DNA from: Muscardinus avellanarius | Taxonomy: Eukaryota > Chordata > Mammalia > Rodentia > Gliridae | DNA: 64,000 nucleotides | Direction: 5' to 3' | NCBI GenBank assembly: GCA_963383645.1 | Contig: OY726569.1 | Location: forward strand, 30,709,592-30,773,591 | Part shown: piece by piece, positions 12,067 through 22,822 of the stretch | Layout of the letters: each line of letters begins with the position of its first letter | Position numbering within the stretch: the first letter of the stretch is position 1 | The notes under the pieces: model-generated | Told to the model about the DNA's origin: nothing | The model's input: the letters and a program-made list of their open reading frames with translations, nothing else | The model's database searches: none | Translations under genes and position numbers: made by a program

Positions 12067-12072
<6 letters not shown>

Positions 12073-12128
<56 letters not shown>

Positions 12129-12228
12129 TCCTCCCTCCCTCCCTCCCTCCCTCTCCTCTCCCTCTCCCTCTCCCTCTCCCTCTCCCTCTCCCTCTCCCTC
12201 TCCCTCTCCCTCTCTTTCCCCTCTCTCT
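12073..12228. repeat. (TC)n-(CCTT/CCCT)n-(CCTCTC)n compound microsatellite
   Basis: Uninterrupted pyrimidine tract. It generates six overlapping Ser/Leu/Pro- or Arg/Glu-rich ORFs that are artefacts. Confidence 0.95.
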
Positions 12229-12432
12229 TTGCAGTACTCGAAATGAAACCCAGGCACATTCTACCTCCAAGCTACACCCCAGCCCTAATTTTTTATTCTT
12301 TATTTTGAAACCAGGTCTCAGTGAGTTGCAGAGGGCTTCACTAAGTAGCTGAGTCTGTCCGTGAACTGCGATCCTCCGGTCTCAGCCTCCCAAATGCTGG
12401 GATTACAAGCATGTGCCACCACGACCAGCTTT
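12073..12432 (-). mobile_element. Dimeric SINE whose tail is a 156-bp pyrimidine array
   Basis: Minus-strand SINE body at about 12229-12430 (GCAGTACTCGAAATGAAACC to CACCACGACCAGCT). Its 3' tail is the TC/CCCT array at 12073-12228. GCAATACT at 12065-12072 and 12433-12440 brackets body plus array, so the array belongs to the inserted unit. Confidence 0.9.
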
Positions 12433-12440
12433 GCAATACT

Positions 12441-14040
12441 TCTCTTAATTCTATCCCTTTTTAACTTCCAAGCAAGTTTCAGACTGTCTAAGAGAGATTC
12501 CAGGCATAACTTTGTTTCCATCCTTGGTAGAATAAATCACCACAGGAAATTATCAAGAGAATCTTGGCACAAGCCAAGACTGCTATAACAAGCCAGTTAC
12601 AGCCATCAAACATACATCAAACTATTTCCACATCCATCAAACCACTTACCATGAAGCAGCCTGTCGCTTTCATCACTATGGGGATGAGAACTGGGAAGAG
12701 GATGGTGTCAGGGCCAGGGTTTGTATGGTCTTGCCAGTCTTGCTTCTGATAGCAGTTCTCAAAGCAGCAGTGGCTGCTTGCCTTAAGAGGAAAGCCCGGC
12801 TATCTTGTGTTTGCTGGGGTTGCACTCAAGAGAAAGGAACGGGTGGGCATGGTAGAGTATTCCCTGAAGGATACTTGGGCTTAGGTCTGGGAGAGGTTTT
12901 CACATCTTAGAGTTCAGCATGACATCAGAATAACATCCTCCCTCTCTAAGGTCATGCTCAATAACTATATCCTGAAGCCAGGAGGATTCTAATGGGCATG
13001 AGAGTCTTTGGGCAGAAATAAAATTATTTCTCTACTTTTTGCTCTATGCTCTGAAAGCCGCCAGCCTGTTCACCAAACTGCTGCATTGTGTGTTTGCTGA
13101 CACAGAAGAATAGCACTTCCCTATAGCATACCACCAGATGGTAATTGGATTCTAAAAATAGAACAAAATACAGAGAATTCCCACTGCTTGCCTGGGCTTT
13201 AACTGATGTGACAGCAGAGAGTCAGCCCCTCCTCTGTGTCCTGTATGGAGAGTAAGCTGTGAGAATTTTGACCTATAAGGCTCCCTTAGAGACCCTGGGT
13301 CAAGGGAGGAGTCACACAGTTGCTGGTTGAGGTGGCCCTGGGGAATCTGGACAATGGCCTGCTCCTTGTCACTGCATCTTCAGAAACCCATAAAGGAATT
13401 TGGGCTTCTGCATTGGAAGCTTCTCTACTCCCTTCCCTGAAGATCTTAGAGGAAGTCGGTCTTCAAGAACCAGAGTGTGATCTAAAGGGTTCCAGTTTCT
13501 CTCTTGACCACCCTCAGACCACATCCAAGGATGCAGTGATTCTCAGAAAAGCCTTTGCCAAAAAGCATGAAATACTTTGGATGAAAATGATTTTTCTTCA
13601 TTGTTATAACTACACATTCTGGAAAATAGGAATTATGTAATCTGGATATGGGAGGAGCAACCCGCAGCACATCTCAATTTACCTACAGCAACCTGGAGGG
13701 CTTTCTTCTCAGGGAGCTACTCATCACAAGTGAGTCACTGGAAACTTGGACTTCCCTGAAAAAACAGAGGGCCAGCCCATTAAGAGAGCTTGTTTCCAGA
13801 GGTCCTTTCTGAAAATATGCCCATGATAGCAATCCACTGGATTAGGGTCCACTTACCAAGGAAATAGAACTATAAAGTCATCTAAGATTATCACTGATTC
13901 CTCAGTTAATTCAACAATACTAAACGCCAATATTTGCTCAGAGTAATAAAGGAGTAAATAAATAAATAAACAAATATCAAGACACGGGGGCAATGACTTA
14001 AACCTATTTGCAACCTGAATCATATATCGACTGAGCCTTA
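12441..14040. other. Unannotated DNA, about 1.6 kb
   Basis: No gene or repeat recognised. A 106-aa plus ORF at 13320-13640 has no known domain and no splice or promoter context that I could support. Confidence 0.4.
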
Positions 14041-14044
14041 AAAA

Positions 14045-14165
14045 CCACCTGCTACAGGCTTCTCATTTTTAGATGAGGAAAATGAGAATCAGAGAAGAGT
14101 GATTGGCCTAATGCTGAAACTAAACGATAAAAGAGCAGGAATTGGTACATACAACTCGCATCCAT
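14045..14165 (-). mobile_element. MIR-like fragment
   Basis: CATTTTTAGATGAGGAAAAT followed by GAGAATCAGAGAAGAGTGAT resembles the complement of the MIR core. Confidence 0.55.
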
Positions 14166-14330
14166 AACTCGATTCCCAAGGTAGAAAAGTTTACCTTTAT
14201 ATCTAAATTATGTATGCGAGAATCAGTTTAAAAAAAGAGTATCTGCCAGAAGACGGGGAAGGTCAGAACTCAAATGCCCTGATTTCTGGGCTTGGGGTTT
14301 GTCTTGTGAGGAATTGTAGAAAGCCATGTA

Positions 14331-14529
14331 GGGCCGGGCGTGGTGGCGCACGCTTGTAATCCCAGTACTTGGGAGGCTGAGACAGGAGGATTGTGCAGGT
14401 TAGAAGCCAGCCTCATCTACCTAGTGAGACTCTCAGAAACTTAGAGAGACCTTGTTTCCAAATAAAATAAAAATATATAATAGATCTAGAAATGTAACCC
14501 AGAGTTAGAAGCCCCTGCGTTTCATCCCC

Positions 14530-14585
<56 letters not shown>
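14331..14585 (+). mobile_element. Dimeric SINE with perfect 12-bp target duplication
   Basis: GGGCCGGGCGTGGTGGCGCA start, diverged ID half, (CA)n tail at 14534-14583. GAAAGCCATGTA at 14319-14330 and 14586-14597 flanks it exactly. Confidence 0.94.
14534..14583. repeat. (CA)n microsatellite at SINE 3' end
   Basis: About 25 uninterrupted CA units. Confidence 0.95.
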
Positions 14586-14597
14586 GAAAGCCATGTA

Positions 14598-15729
14598 AGG
14601 ACCTGAATATAGACACAGACAAGGAGAACAAACTCTTCACATGAGAGGCTTTCACATTCTCTGTGCTCTCTAAGTTCAGAGAGATTCCTTTGAGATGAAT
14701 AGTGAGGAAAGACTTTCTGGAGAATATTTGAACTAAACTTTGAAGGATGGTGACGACTCATACAAGAAGCAAGAATAAGACTAGCCGGCCATGTGTGACC
14801 TAAGAGCTGTTGTCTTGGACATTTGTGGAAGGACTGCTATTGGTATGAATCTTGATGTCCTGTTAACGGTGGCTATAAAGAAATCTAGAAGCATGTGTTA
14901 GTCAAATAAAATAAAATAAAATAAAAATACTTAGCATGAGGAATTAACCTTTCTCCTTCTCAGTGTTGAGAGGGAGAATATTAATAATCTGAGACAATAG
15001 TAGAAAGGACTCAGAAGGATTACCTATCATAAACTTAAGTTTAGCCCTGTATGGTGTACATATGAATGTGTGTAGAGATCCAATTTGGTAGGATGTCAGC
15101 ACATTTTAAAGACTGATAAAATAATAGAAAACTCTCTGTTGATTTTGGGGATTGAATATGAGCTGAAAGGAAATATCTGGTATAGAGCAGAGGTTAGCAC
15201 TCATGCACCTAGATGTTCTTTTGGGCTTTGGATAATGAAAAAGCTGCTTCGGAAATTACATATACAGATGTTTCCTGCCTCATTGGTGACCTAATAGGAG
15301 AAGCTGGCTCCCTATCTTGAACCAACCCTAGAGATTTTACATAAACAAGTTTGATATATCTAATAACATGACAAAAAATGTTAAAAGGTCTGGAGAGGCA
15401 TAAAGTAGTGGGGTCCCAGAACATGTATGGGAGCTTTGAGGGTGGAGGGAACAAGAGTGGAGAGAGGGAGAGTATCTGGTGCTAAATTTGGAAAGAGACC
15501 AGAGAAGAGTCTTCTGGCTATATCCAGATCATTTTCTCCATTGCTATGGGCATAAAATAACTCACCAGGCAGAAAATCAGACCTGCTGGACCAGCACCAG
15601 TAGAAACATCAGGGTAAACCAGGGCAGTGCTAGAGCCCCCTGGGTGGAGAGTGATGATGAACTGGGGCAGGCAGAGAGCCTGACTGCTGAGGCTCCCTCT
15701 CCCCCCACCCGGGCCTCCCCTGTGTAGTG
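14598..15729. other. Unannotated DNA
   Basis: Short chance ORFs only. A short AAAAT run is at about 14908-14928. Confidence 0.4.
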
Positions 15730-15975
15730 TAAAAGGTTATGAACATGGGTTCTAAGCCAAAATGCCTAGATTGTCATCCTGCCCCCACTTTATATACTTC
15801 TCAGGGACTTTGGGGAAATTACTTGCTTTCTCTCTGTCTCTGCTTTTTCATCTTTAAAATAGATATAATAATACTAGCTACTTCTCAGGGGATTTAAAGA
15901 TGCAATATGCATAAGAGTGCTTAAAACTAGGATTGCTACATAACCAGCATTCAGGAAATGTTAGATATTATATTA
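15730..15975 (+). mobile_element. MIR-like ancient SINE
   Basis: ACATGGGTTCTAAGCCAAAA, then a GGGAAATTACTTGCTTTCTC region, TTCATCTTTAAAATAGATAT and GATTTAAAGATGCAATATGC follow MIR order. Confidence 0.65.
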
Positions 15976-16208
15976 TTTTGAAAACTGGAAAAAGTCTTGA
16001 GGGGTAGTGCCATATGTTTGGGAGTTAGAGAATCAGTAGACAATGGTGGATCCAAGAGTTATGTTTTTTCCCCCCATTGCATTGCAGACCCTTAAACTCA
16101 CTAGGAGAGGCATCATTTGCTCTTCCAGATCCCTACTATTGGCCAAGACAATTGATGCTCCCAGAATAATGTGAGTCATAGAGAAAAGTGACAATACATC
16201 TGTACTCT

Positions 16209-16243
16209 CAAACAAACAAACAAACAAACAAACAAACAAACAA
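16209..16243. repeat. (AAAC)n microsatellite
   Basis: About nine AAAC units, no SINE attached. Confidence 0.93.
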
Positions 16244-16648
16244 GCAAAGGGAAACTGAACAGCAAAGGAGAAATCAAACAGAATCAGGTTGGAAATAAGT
16301 ACAGGAAATACCCTTATTAGGCTAGGGAGGATTTTGAAACATGAAATGGGAACAAAGAAAACTTGTGTGAAGATGTTAGGAATAAAAAATATAGTTGTTA
16401 ACATATGGAACTCAACAGATCAGCTAGATCACAGAATGAACACAGGCACAAAATTAAAAAAATGAAAGGTCAGGTCAAGAACTCCCTCAGGAGATCTTAA
16501 CAAAGAGTAAAGTAGATAAAATTATAAAAGCAAAAGAGATGTAAGACAAAAATAGAAGCTAGCAAATGTATGTTAGGAATATCAGAGGGAGAAAGCAGAA
16601 GTGTGGGGAAGGATATACTTGAAAAGGGTGATCAAGAGTTTTCCAGAA

Positions 16649-16869
16649 AGCTGAGCATGGTGGCACACACTTGTAATCCCAATATTTGGGAGACTGAGAC
16701 AGGAGGATCATGATTGCTGGTTCACAGCCAGCCTCAGCTACTTAGTGAGGCCCTCTGCAACTCAGTGAGACTCTCTTTCAAAATAAAGAATAAAAATAGG
16801 GCTGAAGGTGTAGCTTGGAGGTAAAATGCCCCTAGATTCAATTCCCTGTTCCAGGGGAAAATAAAAGAA
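16649..16869 (+). mobile_element. Dimeric SINE with 10-bp target duplication
   Basis: GCTGAGCATGGTGGCACACA start, GCTGAAGGTGTAGCTTGGAG ID half. TTTTCCAGAA at 16639-16648 and 16870-16879 flanks it. Confidence 0.93.
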
Positions 16870-16879
16870 TTTTCCAGAA

Positions 16880-17437
16880 TTAAAGGAGGGTGTACTTGGT
16901 TTTGCAATCATGGCCCCCAAGTGGTTTTGCCCCTCTGTATCCATTTGGTAGCTCTCTCCCATGTTAGTTTCTGTATTACTTGTAGCCAGTGGGAGAAGCT
17001 TTGCAAACCTAGCCCAAGTAAAGACTTGGGAAGTGCTGCACATTGGGCTCTATCATTTTTGTTACTTTTTGGAGCCTGAGTTGCTATATGAATAAGCCCA
17101 AGCTGGCCAGATGGGTGATGGAAGTCTTATGGCCCACTTAACCTCATTCTGCAGCTGACAGTCAGTCAACATTCAGAGGCAGAACCATTTAGCTGACTAG
17201 TAGCTGACTACAGAGAAACACCAGCAGAACCCAGCCCCAACTGCCAACCCACAGAATCATGAGTTAGCAAGAGACAGATTTTAAGCTGCTAAGTTTTGGT
17301 GTTACACAGCAATAAAAAAGCAGATATAGAGCATGTTAATATCTCTGACTAAAAAAGGCTAAAGAAAAAGCTAAACAGGATAGGGTTTTCAAATATAATC
17401 ACATTTAGAACAACAACAAAAATGACAGAGGGGGAAT
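16880..17437. other. Unannotated DNA
   Basis: No gene recognised. Part may be an old LTR, but the landmarks are too weak to name. Confidence 0.35.
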
Positions 17438-17668
17438 TTGTTTATTTGTTTATTATTTATTTATTTATTTATGGGTCTGGGGATGGAACCGAGGGGCATT
17501 AGACCTCCAAGCTACACCCCTTCAGCCCTATTTTTTATTCTTTATTTTGAAAATGGGTCTCACTGAGTTGCAGAGGGCCTAAGTAGCTGAGGCTGTCCGT
17601 GAACTGCAATCCTCCGGTCTCAGCCTCCTGAATTCTGGGATTACAAACATGCGCCACCACGCCTGGCT
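17438..17668 (-). mobile_element. Dimeric SINE with (TTTA)n tail
   Basis: GGGTCTGGGGATGGAACCGA to CCACCACGCCTGGCT, with a TTTA-rich tail at 17438-17471. Short target duplication GGGAATT on both sides. Confidence 0.9.
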
Positions 17669-17704
17669 GGGAATTATAAAAGTTTTTGGATATAAAATAA
17701 TAAG

Positions 17705-18138
17705 CAAAACTTCTGGGAAGATGGGGACTGAGGGAAGCAGCACATATTAGTCTGGCTGACACATGGTCTCTGTTGCTGTGAAAACAGAGTTCTGACCAAA
17801 AGAAACCAGCATAAATTTGAAAAGAGCACAACAAGTGAAAGGCAGCAGCAAAAAAAAAAAAAAAAAAAAAGCTAGAAGGCCAATCAGAGAGCAGAAAAGT
17901 ACATTGTCTGTTCTTAATGGCTGCAGCCGCAGGTACTGTAGTGGCACCATCTTTCCTCGCCATGCCGGGACTGCCAGAGACCCCCAGGAAAAAAGCCAAT
18001 GACTTGAAACAAACTAAGTGGCAACAGCTCATCAGAATTGTAAGCTGTCAGTTCCTCCTGTGAAAACACTGACTACGACTTGCAGCAGTGATGGCCAAAC
18101 TCACCGCACCCTCCTGAGATCCAAAGTGGTGCTCAACA
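17705..18138 (+). mobile_element. L1 5'UTR-like segment joined to L1 3' end
   Basis: Starts TTCTGGGAAGATGGGGACTG, resembling the YY1-bearing start of mammalian L1 5'UTRs. Runs into the ORF2 3' region at about 18139 with no intervening ORF1 or reverse-transcriptase sequence. A polyA interruption lies at 17850-17870. If correctly read, this is the 5' part of an internally deleted L1. Confidence 0.4.
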
Positions 18139-19036
18139 ACACTGTAAGCAAATTACAAAAGAAGAAATTCAAATGGCCAATAAATGCATGAAAAAATGCT
18201 CAACATCACTGGCAATCAGAGAGATGAAAATCAAAACTATCCTGAGATTTCACCTAACTCCAACTAGAATGACAATCATTCAAAACACAAACAACAATAA
18301 ATGCTGGTGAGGATGTGAAGAAGTGGGAACTCCAATACATTGTTGGTGGGATTGCAAATTAGTGCAACCAATCTGGAAAACAGTATGGAGGATCCTCAGA
18401 AGAATGGAAACAAACTTACCATATGATCCAGCAATACCACTTCTGGGTATATACCAAAAGAATGGAAACCAAACTACCAAACTAATGCATGCATATCTAT
18501 GTTTATAGGCCCACAATTCACAATTGCCAAACCATGGAACCGGCCAAGATGTCCATCAACAGATGAAGCGATTGCAAAACTGTGGTATATGTGCTCAATG
18601 GAATTTTACTCAGTCATAAAGAAGAACAAAATTACATCATTTATAGGGAAATGGATGAAATTGGAGAACATTATGCTAAATGAAATTAGTCAGTCACAAA
18701 AAGTAAGAAATCAGATGATGTCCTTAACATGTGGAAGCTAGGGAGAAAGAGGATCATAAGAGGATCTCTAGATGAAGGAGAAACCATAGATGAGCAAATA
18801 AAGGGGCCTAATTGGGGGTAATGGGAGGGGGAAGCAGGTAATTCCCTAATGTACATGATGTACATTCACAAACATATCAAAGTCAATCACTAAGCCAAAC
18901 ATGAGGATGAAGAGGAGAGGAAATGGGGGGGATTGGGGAAGGGATAAATGAGTGATGTGTGCATGTATGCCTCTACCATCTTTTACTCAATTTAGATGTA
19001 TGACTACAATGCACCAATAAAAAAAAAAGAAAAAGA
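18139..19036 (+). pseudogene. L1 ORF2 C-terminal end and 3'UTR, broken
   Basis: Two short ORFs in sequence (18323-18508 and 18499-18741) have the L1 ORF2 C-terminal signature: HCWWDCKLVQPIWKTVWR, DPAIPLLGIY, then FTIAKPWNRP, MEFYSVIKKN and FIGKWMKLENI. They lie in different frames, so a frameshift separates them. The reverse-transcriptase and endonuclease parts are absent. The 3'UTR follows (G-rich 18820-18950), ending CACCAATAAAAAA at about 19014-19030. LINE-1 supplies the enzymes that mobilise SINEs; this copy cannot. No convincing target duplication was found. Confidence 0.9.
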
Positions 19037-19060
19037 TTCTCTTTGAATGAAAAGGAATCA

Positions 19061-19256
19061 TCCCAGGTGTGGTGGTGCATGCTTGTAATCCCATCTACTC
19101 TGAAGGCTGGGACAGAAAGAATACAAATCTAAGGCTAGCTGTGCAACTTAGTAAGACTCTATCTCAAAATAGAAAATAAAATGACCTTGGGATGTAGGTG
19201 TGTGGTAGAGCACACTTGCATTCAATCCTCCATACTGAAAAGAAAAAAGAAAAAAG
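19061..19256 (+). mobile_element. Diverged dimeric SINE
   Basis: CCCAGGTGTGGTGGTGCATG start; ID half GATGTAGGTGTGTGGTAGAG; A/G-rich tail. Confidence 0.85.
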
Positions 19257-19333
19257 TTATATTGACATCGGGTTTCTCAAAAATCTTGGATACAACATGA
19301 AGGCAATATTTTCCAAGTTTTAAAGAAGTTTCA

Positions 19334-19558
19334 GGCCGGGTGTGATGGTGCATGCTTGTAACTCTAGTACAAGCTTATGAGGCTGAGACAGGAGGAGTGC
19401 ACAGATTTGAAGCCAGCCTCAGCTACTTTAGTGATGGTCTCAGCAACTTAGTGAAACCCTGTTTCCAAATAAAAATATAAAATATGTCTGAGACTGTAGC
19501 CTGGAGGTAGAAAGCCTCTGGGTTCCATCCCCGGTACCACACACAAACAAAAAATAAA
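19334..19558 (+). mobile_element. Dimeric SINE
   Basis: GGCCGGGTGTGATGGTGCAT start, ID half GAGACTGTAGCCTGGAGGTA, ACACAAAC tail. Target duplication AAGTTTCA at 19326-19333 and 19558-19565. Confidence 0.91.
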
Positions 19559-19675
19559 AGTTTCAAAAAACCATTTAAATGTGAAGGTAAAATAAATATA
19601 TCTGAAGCATAGTTTGTCACAGGAGGTTTAAGATACAAAGTATTGCTTGAAAAAATATTTAAAAATTACTTCAAG

Positions 19676-19870
19676 CCAGGAGTGGTGGCGCACGCTTGTA
19701 ATCCCAGCATTCGGAAGGCTGAGACTGGAAGATTGTGGTTTGTGGACAGCCTCAGCTACTTAGTGAGGCCCTCTGCAACTTAGTGAGACCTTGTTTCAAA
19801 ATAAAGAATAAAAAATAGGGCAGGAGGTGTAGCTCGGAGGTTGAATGCCCCTGGTTCCATTCTCAGACCC

Positions 19871-19907
<37 letters not shown>
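19676..19907 (+). mobile_element. Dimeric SINE with long polyA tail
   Basis: GCCAGGAGTGGTGGCGCACG start, GGAGGTGTAGCTCGGAGGTT ID half, about 34-nt uninterrupted polyA (19873-19906), a sign of youth. CTTCAA on both sides is a likely target duplication. Confidence 0.93.
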
Positions 19908-19908
<1 letters not shown>

Positions 19909-19914
19909 AACTTC

Positions 19915-20138
19915 AAGCTGAGTGTGATGGCACATGCTTGTAATGCCACTGCTTGGAAGACTGAGACAAGAGGATCGTAGGCTCGAGACCACCCTAAGCT
20001 ACTTCAGTGACCTAATGACATAGTGAGACTTCAGTGACTTAGTGAGACCTTGTTTTAACACAAAAAATAAAATAGGGCTGTGGTATAGCTTGGAGGTCTA
20101 ATGCCCCTTGGTTCAGTCCTCAGTAGCAAAAAAAAAAT
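19915..20138 (+). mobile_element. Dimeric SINE
   Basis: AGCTGAGTGTGATGGCACAT start, GGGCTGTGGTATAGCTTGGA ID half, short polyA. Begins within 10 bp of the previous SINE's tail. Confidence 0.9.
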
Positions 20139-20344
20139 GTTACTTCAACAAGAAGAGAAATTAATACCAAGTATTATAAAATGTGAAGGTGAAAAAACAA
20201 GTTAGTAAATTTAAGTTTTGTCAGAATAAGCACTGAAGGAAGGAAGGAAGAGAGAAGAAAAGAAAGGAAGACTGAAGGAGAGGGATGCATGTATATATTC
20301 TATAACCCAGAACTAAATTCCTGGAGGATGGTAATGAGAGAAGC

Positions 20345-20612
20345 ATATGGCCTTGTAGTTAGGCACATGGACTCCGGAGCCTAATGCTCTGCCTGCTGTC
20401 TAAATTCTGCCTCAGTCATTCTCACTGAATGACTTTAGATAAGTTATCCTTGCTGGGTGGGCCTCCACTGAGTCACTTGTAACCCAATTGATAAAATAGA
20501 GCCCATATCAGGATTACTGTGAGAACTAAAAGAGTCCAGTTGTACAGCTGTTGGATTCATATCAGGTGTGTAGTCAGCTTCCAATAAATGCTTGTCATTA
20601 CTATTAATATGG
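20345..20612 (+). mobile_element. MIR-like ancient SINE, near full length
   Basis: GGACTCCGGAGCCTAATGCT, GAATGACTTTAGATAAGTTA, TGATAAAATAGAGCCCATAT and CCAATAAATGCTTGTCATTA fall in MIR order across about 265 bp. Confidence 0.72.
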
Positions 20613-20663
20613 GGAGGGGCCAGAGGGAAGTGGGAGATGAACAATAAAATAAATGAACCAATT

Positions 20664-20848
20664 GGCCAGGCGTGGTGGCGCACGCTTGCAATCCCCGCAC
20701 TTGGGAGGCAGAGACAGGAGGATCGCTCAGGTTCGAAGCTAGCCATGCTGGCTTAAGAGACCCTGTTTCCAAATAAAAATATAAAAATGGGTCTGGGAGT
20801 GTAGCCTGAAGGTAGAAAGGTTTCCAGGAACCCCAGTACTACCAAAAA
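20664..20848 (+). mobile_element. Dimeric SINE leading into a purine array
   Basis: GGCCAGGCGTGGTGGCGCAC start, GTCTGGGAGTGTAGCCTGAA ID half. The tail passes directly into the (GAA)(GGA) array. Confidence 0.92.
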
Positions 20849-21039
20849 GAAGAAGAAGATGAAGAAGAAGAAGGAGAAGGAGAAGGAGAAGGAGAAGGAG
20901 AAGGAGAAGGAGAAGAAAGGAAGAAGAAGAAGAAGAAGAAGAAGAAGAAGAAGAAGAAGAAGAAGAAGAAGAAGAAGAAGAGGAGGAGGAGGAGGAGGAG
21001 GAGGAGGAGGAGGAGGAGGAGGAGGAGGAGGAGGAGGAG

Positions 21040-21071
<32 letters not shown>

Positions 21072-21081
21072 AGAAGAAGAA
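20849..21081. repeat. (GAA)n/(GGAGAA)n/(GGA)n purine array
   Basis: About 233 bp, purine throughout after one T at about 20860. Blocks of GAA, GGAGAA, GAA again, then about 20 GGA units and a mixed end. Yields poly-Gly, poly-Arg, poly-Leu and poly-Pro artefact ORFs. Confidence 0.96.
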
Positions 21082-21220
21082 ACACATTAACATTAACTTG
21101 GATAAAAATTAGTAATTCATGGGGTTGAGGACATTAGGTATTCAGGGAAAGTCTCTCTGCAAACGGGACTTTTGCGCTGTGATTCAAATGATACCAGGAT
21201 CATTATACAAATTATAGAGG

Positions 21221-21356
21221 GAAGAGCCCAGTTCATTAAAGCATTCCAGGAAGAAAATGGGTGGGATTTCAGCGAGGCATGGTTTCTGCTTTTCCGCAGG
21301 AGCAAGACACACAGACGCAAAATATCTTGCTCTCACATATGGTGTACTTGACACAG
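21221..21356. repeat. Duplicated 136-bp unit, copy 1
   Basis: Shares CATTAAAGCATTCCAGG, GCAAGAC, and CACATATGGT landmarks in the same order and spacing with 21846-21981. About three-quarters identical by eye. Identity unknown. Confidence 0.75.
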
Positions 21357-21511
21357 AACCTCCCATTTTCAAGGAGCTGTGTGAGCTTGAAAGGTGACCC
21401 TAAGATCAATTGTGGGAATGCCTTCTTGATCTCTGCAGAGTAGCTACAGAGTTTCTGATGTCTCTAGGCCAAGGGCAGACAAGAGAGAGAACTTTATCAG
21501 TGACTGACATT

Positions 21512-21737
21512 GGCTGGATGTGGTGGTGCGTGCTTGTTATCCCAGCATTTGGGAGGCTGAGACCAGAGGATTGCAGTTCGCAAACAGCCTCAGCCACTTA
21601 GCAAGGCCCTTTACAACTCAGTGAGACCCTGTTTCAAAAATAAAAAGACACAGAAAAAAACCCCAATAGGGCTGGGAGTGCAGCTCAGAAGTAGAATGCC
21701 TCTGGGTTCCATCTGCAGTACTGAAAAAAAAAAAAAA
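21512..21737 (+). mobile_element. Dimeric SINE with 10-bp target duplication
   Basis: GGCTGGATGTGGTGGTGCGT start, GGGCTGGGAGTGCAGCTCAG ID half, polyA tail. GACTGACATT at 21502-21511 and 21738-21747. Lies between the two copies of the duplicated unit. Confidence 0.95.
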
Positions 21738-21845
21738 GACTGACATTGAACTTCCTGACCTTTCAGAGGGATGAGGACCTTGAAGGCAGTTTTATTTTTA
21801 AAAAATTGATGTTTCTTTCATGGAAGGAGTACATAAAATTCCATT

Positions 21846-21981
21846 ACAAAATCCCAGTCCATTAAAGCATTCCAGGGAGGGAACAGGTAGGATATCAGTG
21901 AGATGTGGTTCCTGTTTTCCCCCAGATGCAAGACCCACAGGTGCAAAATCTCCTGCTCCCACATATGGTATAGTTGACATG
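21846..21981. repeat. Duplicated 136-bp unit, copy 2
   Basis: Partner of 21221-21356, same strand, offset about 625 bp. Confidence 0.75.
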
Positions 21982-22120
21982 GATGTGTCTTTCACGTTCC
22001 AAGAATTTCTGCAGTTAGAATTACATATTTACTAAAAGAATGAGTCTTTAACTTGTTTCTTCTGTGTTCCTTCCTCTTTCTTCAACCAATCTGATAATAG
22101 TCACATTAAAATCCATTGTA

Positions 22121-22341
22121 AGCCGGCCGTGGTGGCACACGCTTGTAATCCCAGTACTTGGGAGACTGAGACAGGAAGGGCACAGGTTCACAGCCACCCT
22201 CAGCTACTTAGTGAGGCCCTTTGCAACTTAATGAGACCCTGTTTCAAAATAAATAATAACAACAGCAAAAAAAAAAATAGGGCTGGGGGTTTAGCTCAGA
22301 GGTAGATTGCCCTTGGGTTCCATCCAATACTGAAAAAAAAA
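22121..22341 (+). mobile_element. Dimeric SINE with 13-bp target duplication
   Basis: AGCCGGCCGTGGTGGCACAC start, GGGCTGGGGGTTTAGCTCAG ID half. AAAATCCATTGTA at 22108-22120 and 22342-22354. Confidence 0.95.
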
Positions 22342-22617
22342 AAAATCCATTGTATTGCAGTTTACTGAAATCCCTTATGGAAGGAATATATAAAATTTCA
22401 GTAATTTCTTCCATAATGTGAGATTTGTAATACATACAAATGTTATAAAACATTTGTAACCATAAGCAACCTTTTAATCATAGCAGTGTCTTCATGCGTT
22501 CCTGCTACTTTTAGCATCAAAAGGCTCAAGCCACTGTCTCTTTGTAGCAAAGAGAGTTTTTGAATCTAAGTCGGACAAGAGGGTATTTAGGTCTAAGTTC
22601 AGTAGGAAAGGTACTAG

Positions 22618-22822
22618 TGGCTGGGTGTGGTGATGCATGCATGTACTCCCCGTACTTGGGAGGCTGAGACAGGAGGATCACAGGTTTTTGAACAGCCTCA
22701 GCTACTTAGTGAGGCTTTCTGCAACTTAGTGAGACCTTGTTTCAAAATAAAAAATAAAAATAGGCGGGGGGTATATCTTGGAGATAGAATGCACCTGGGT
22801 TCCATCTCCAGTACCACAAAAA
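22618..22822 (+). mobile_element. Dimeric SINE
   Basis: TGGCTGGGTGTGGTGATGCA start, GGGGGGTATATCTTGGAGAT ID half, short A-rich tail. Confidence 0.9.

Noticed and set aside
11968..12352. Six overlapping Ser-Leu/Arg-Glu ORFs
   Set aside because: Translation of the TC/CCCT microsatellite and a SINE.
18323..18741. Host gene from two adjacent ORFs
   Set aside because: Recognisable L1 ORF2 C-terminus, frame-shifted and followed by the L1 3'UTR.
20753..21128. Long low-complexity ORFs (poly-Leu/Pro/Gly/Arg) at the GAA/GGA array
   Set aside because: Pure trinucleotide repeat read in three frames on both strands; no gene structure.
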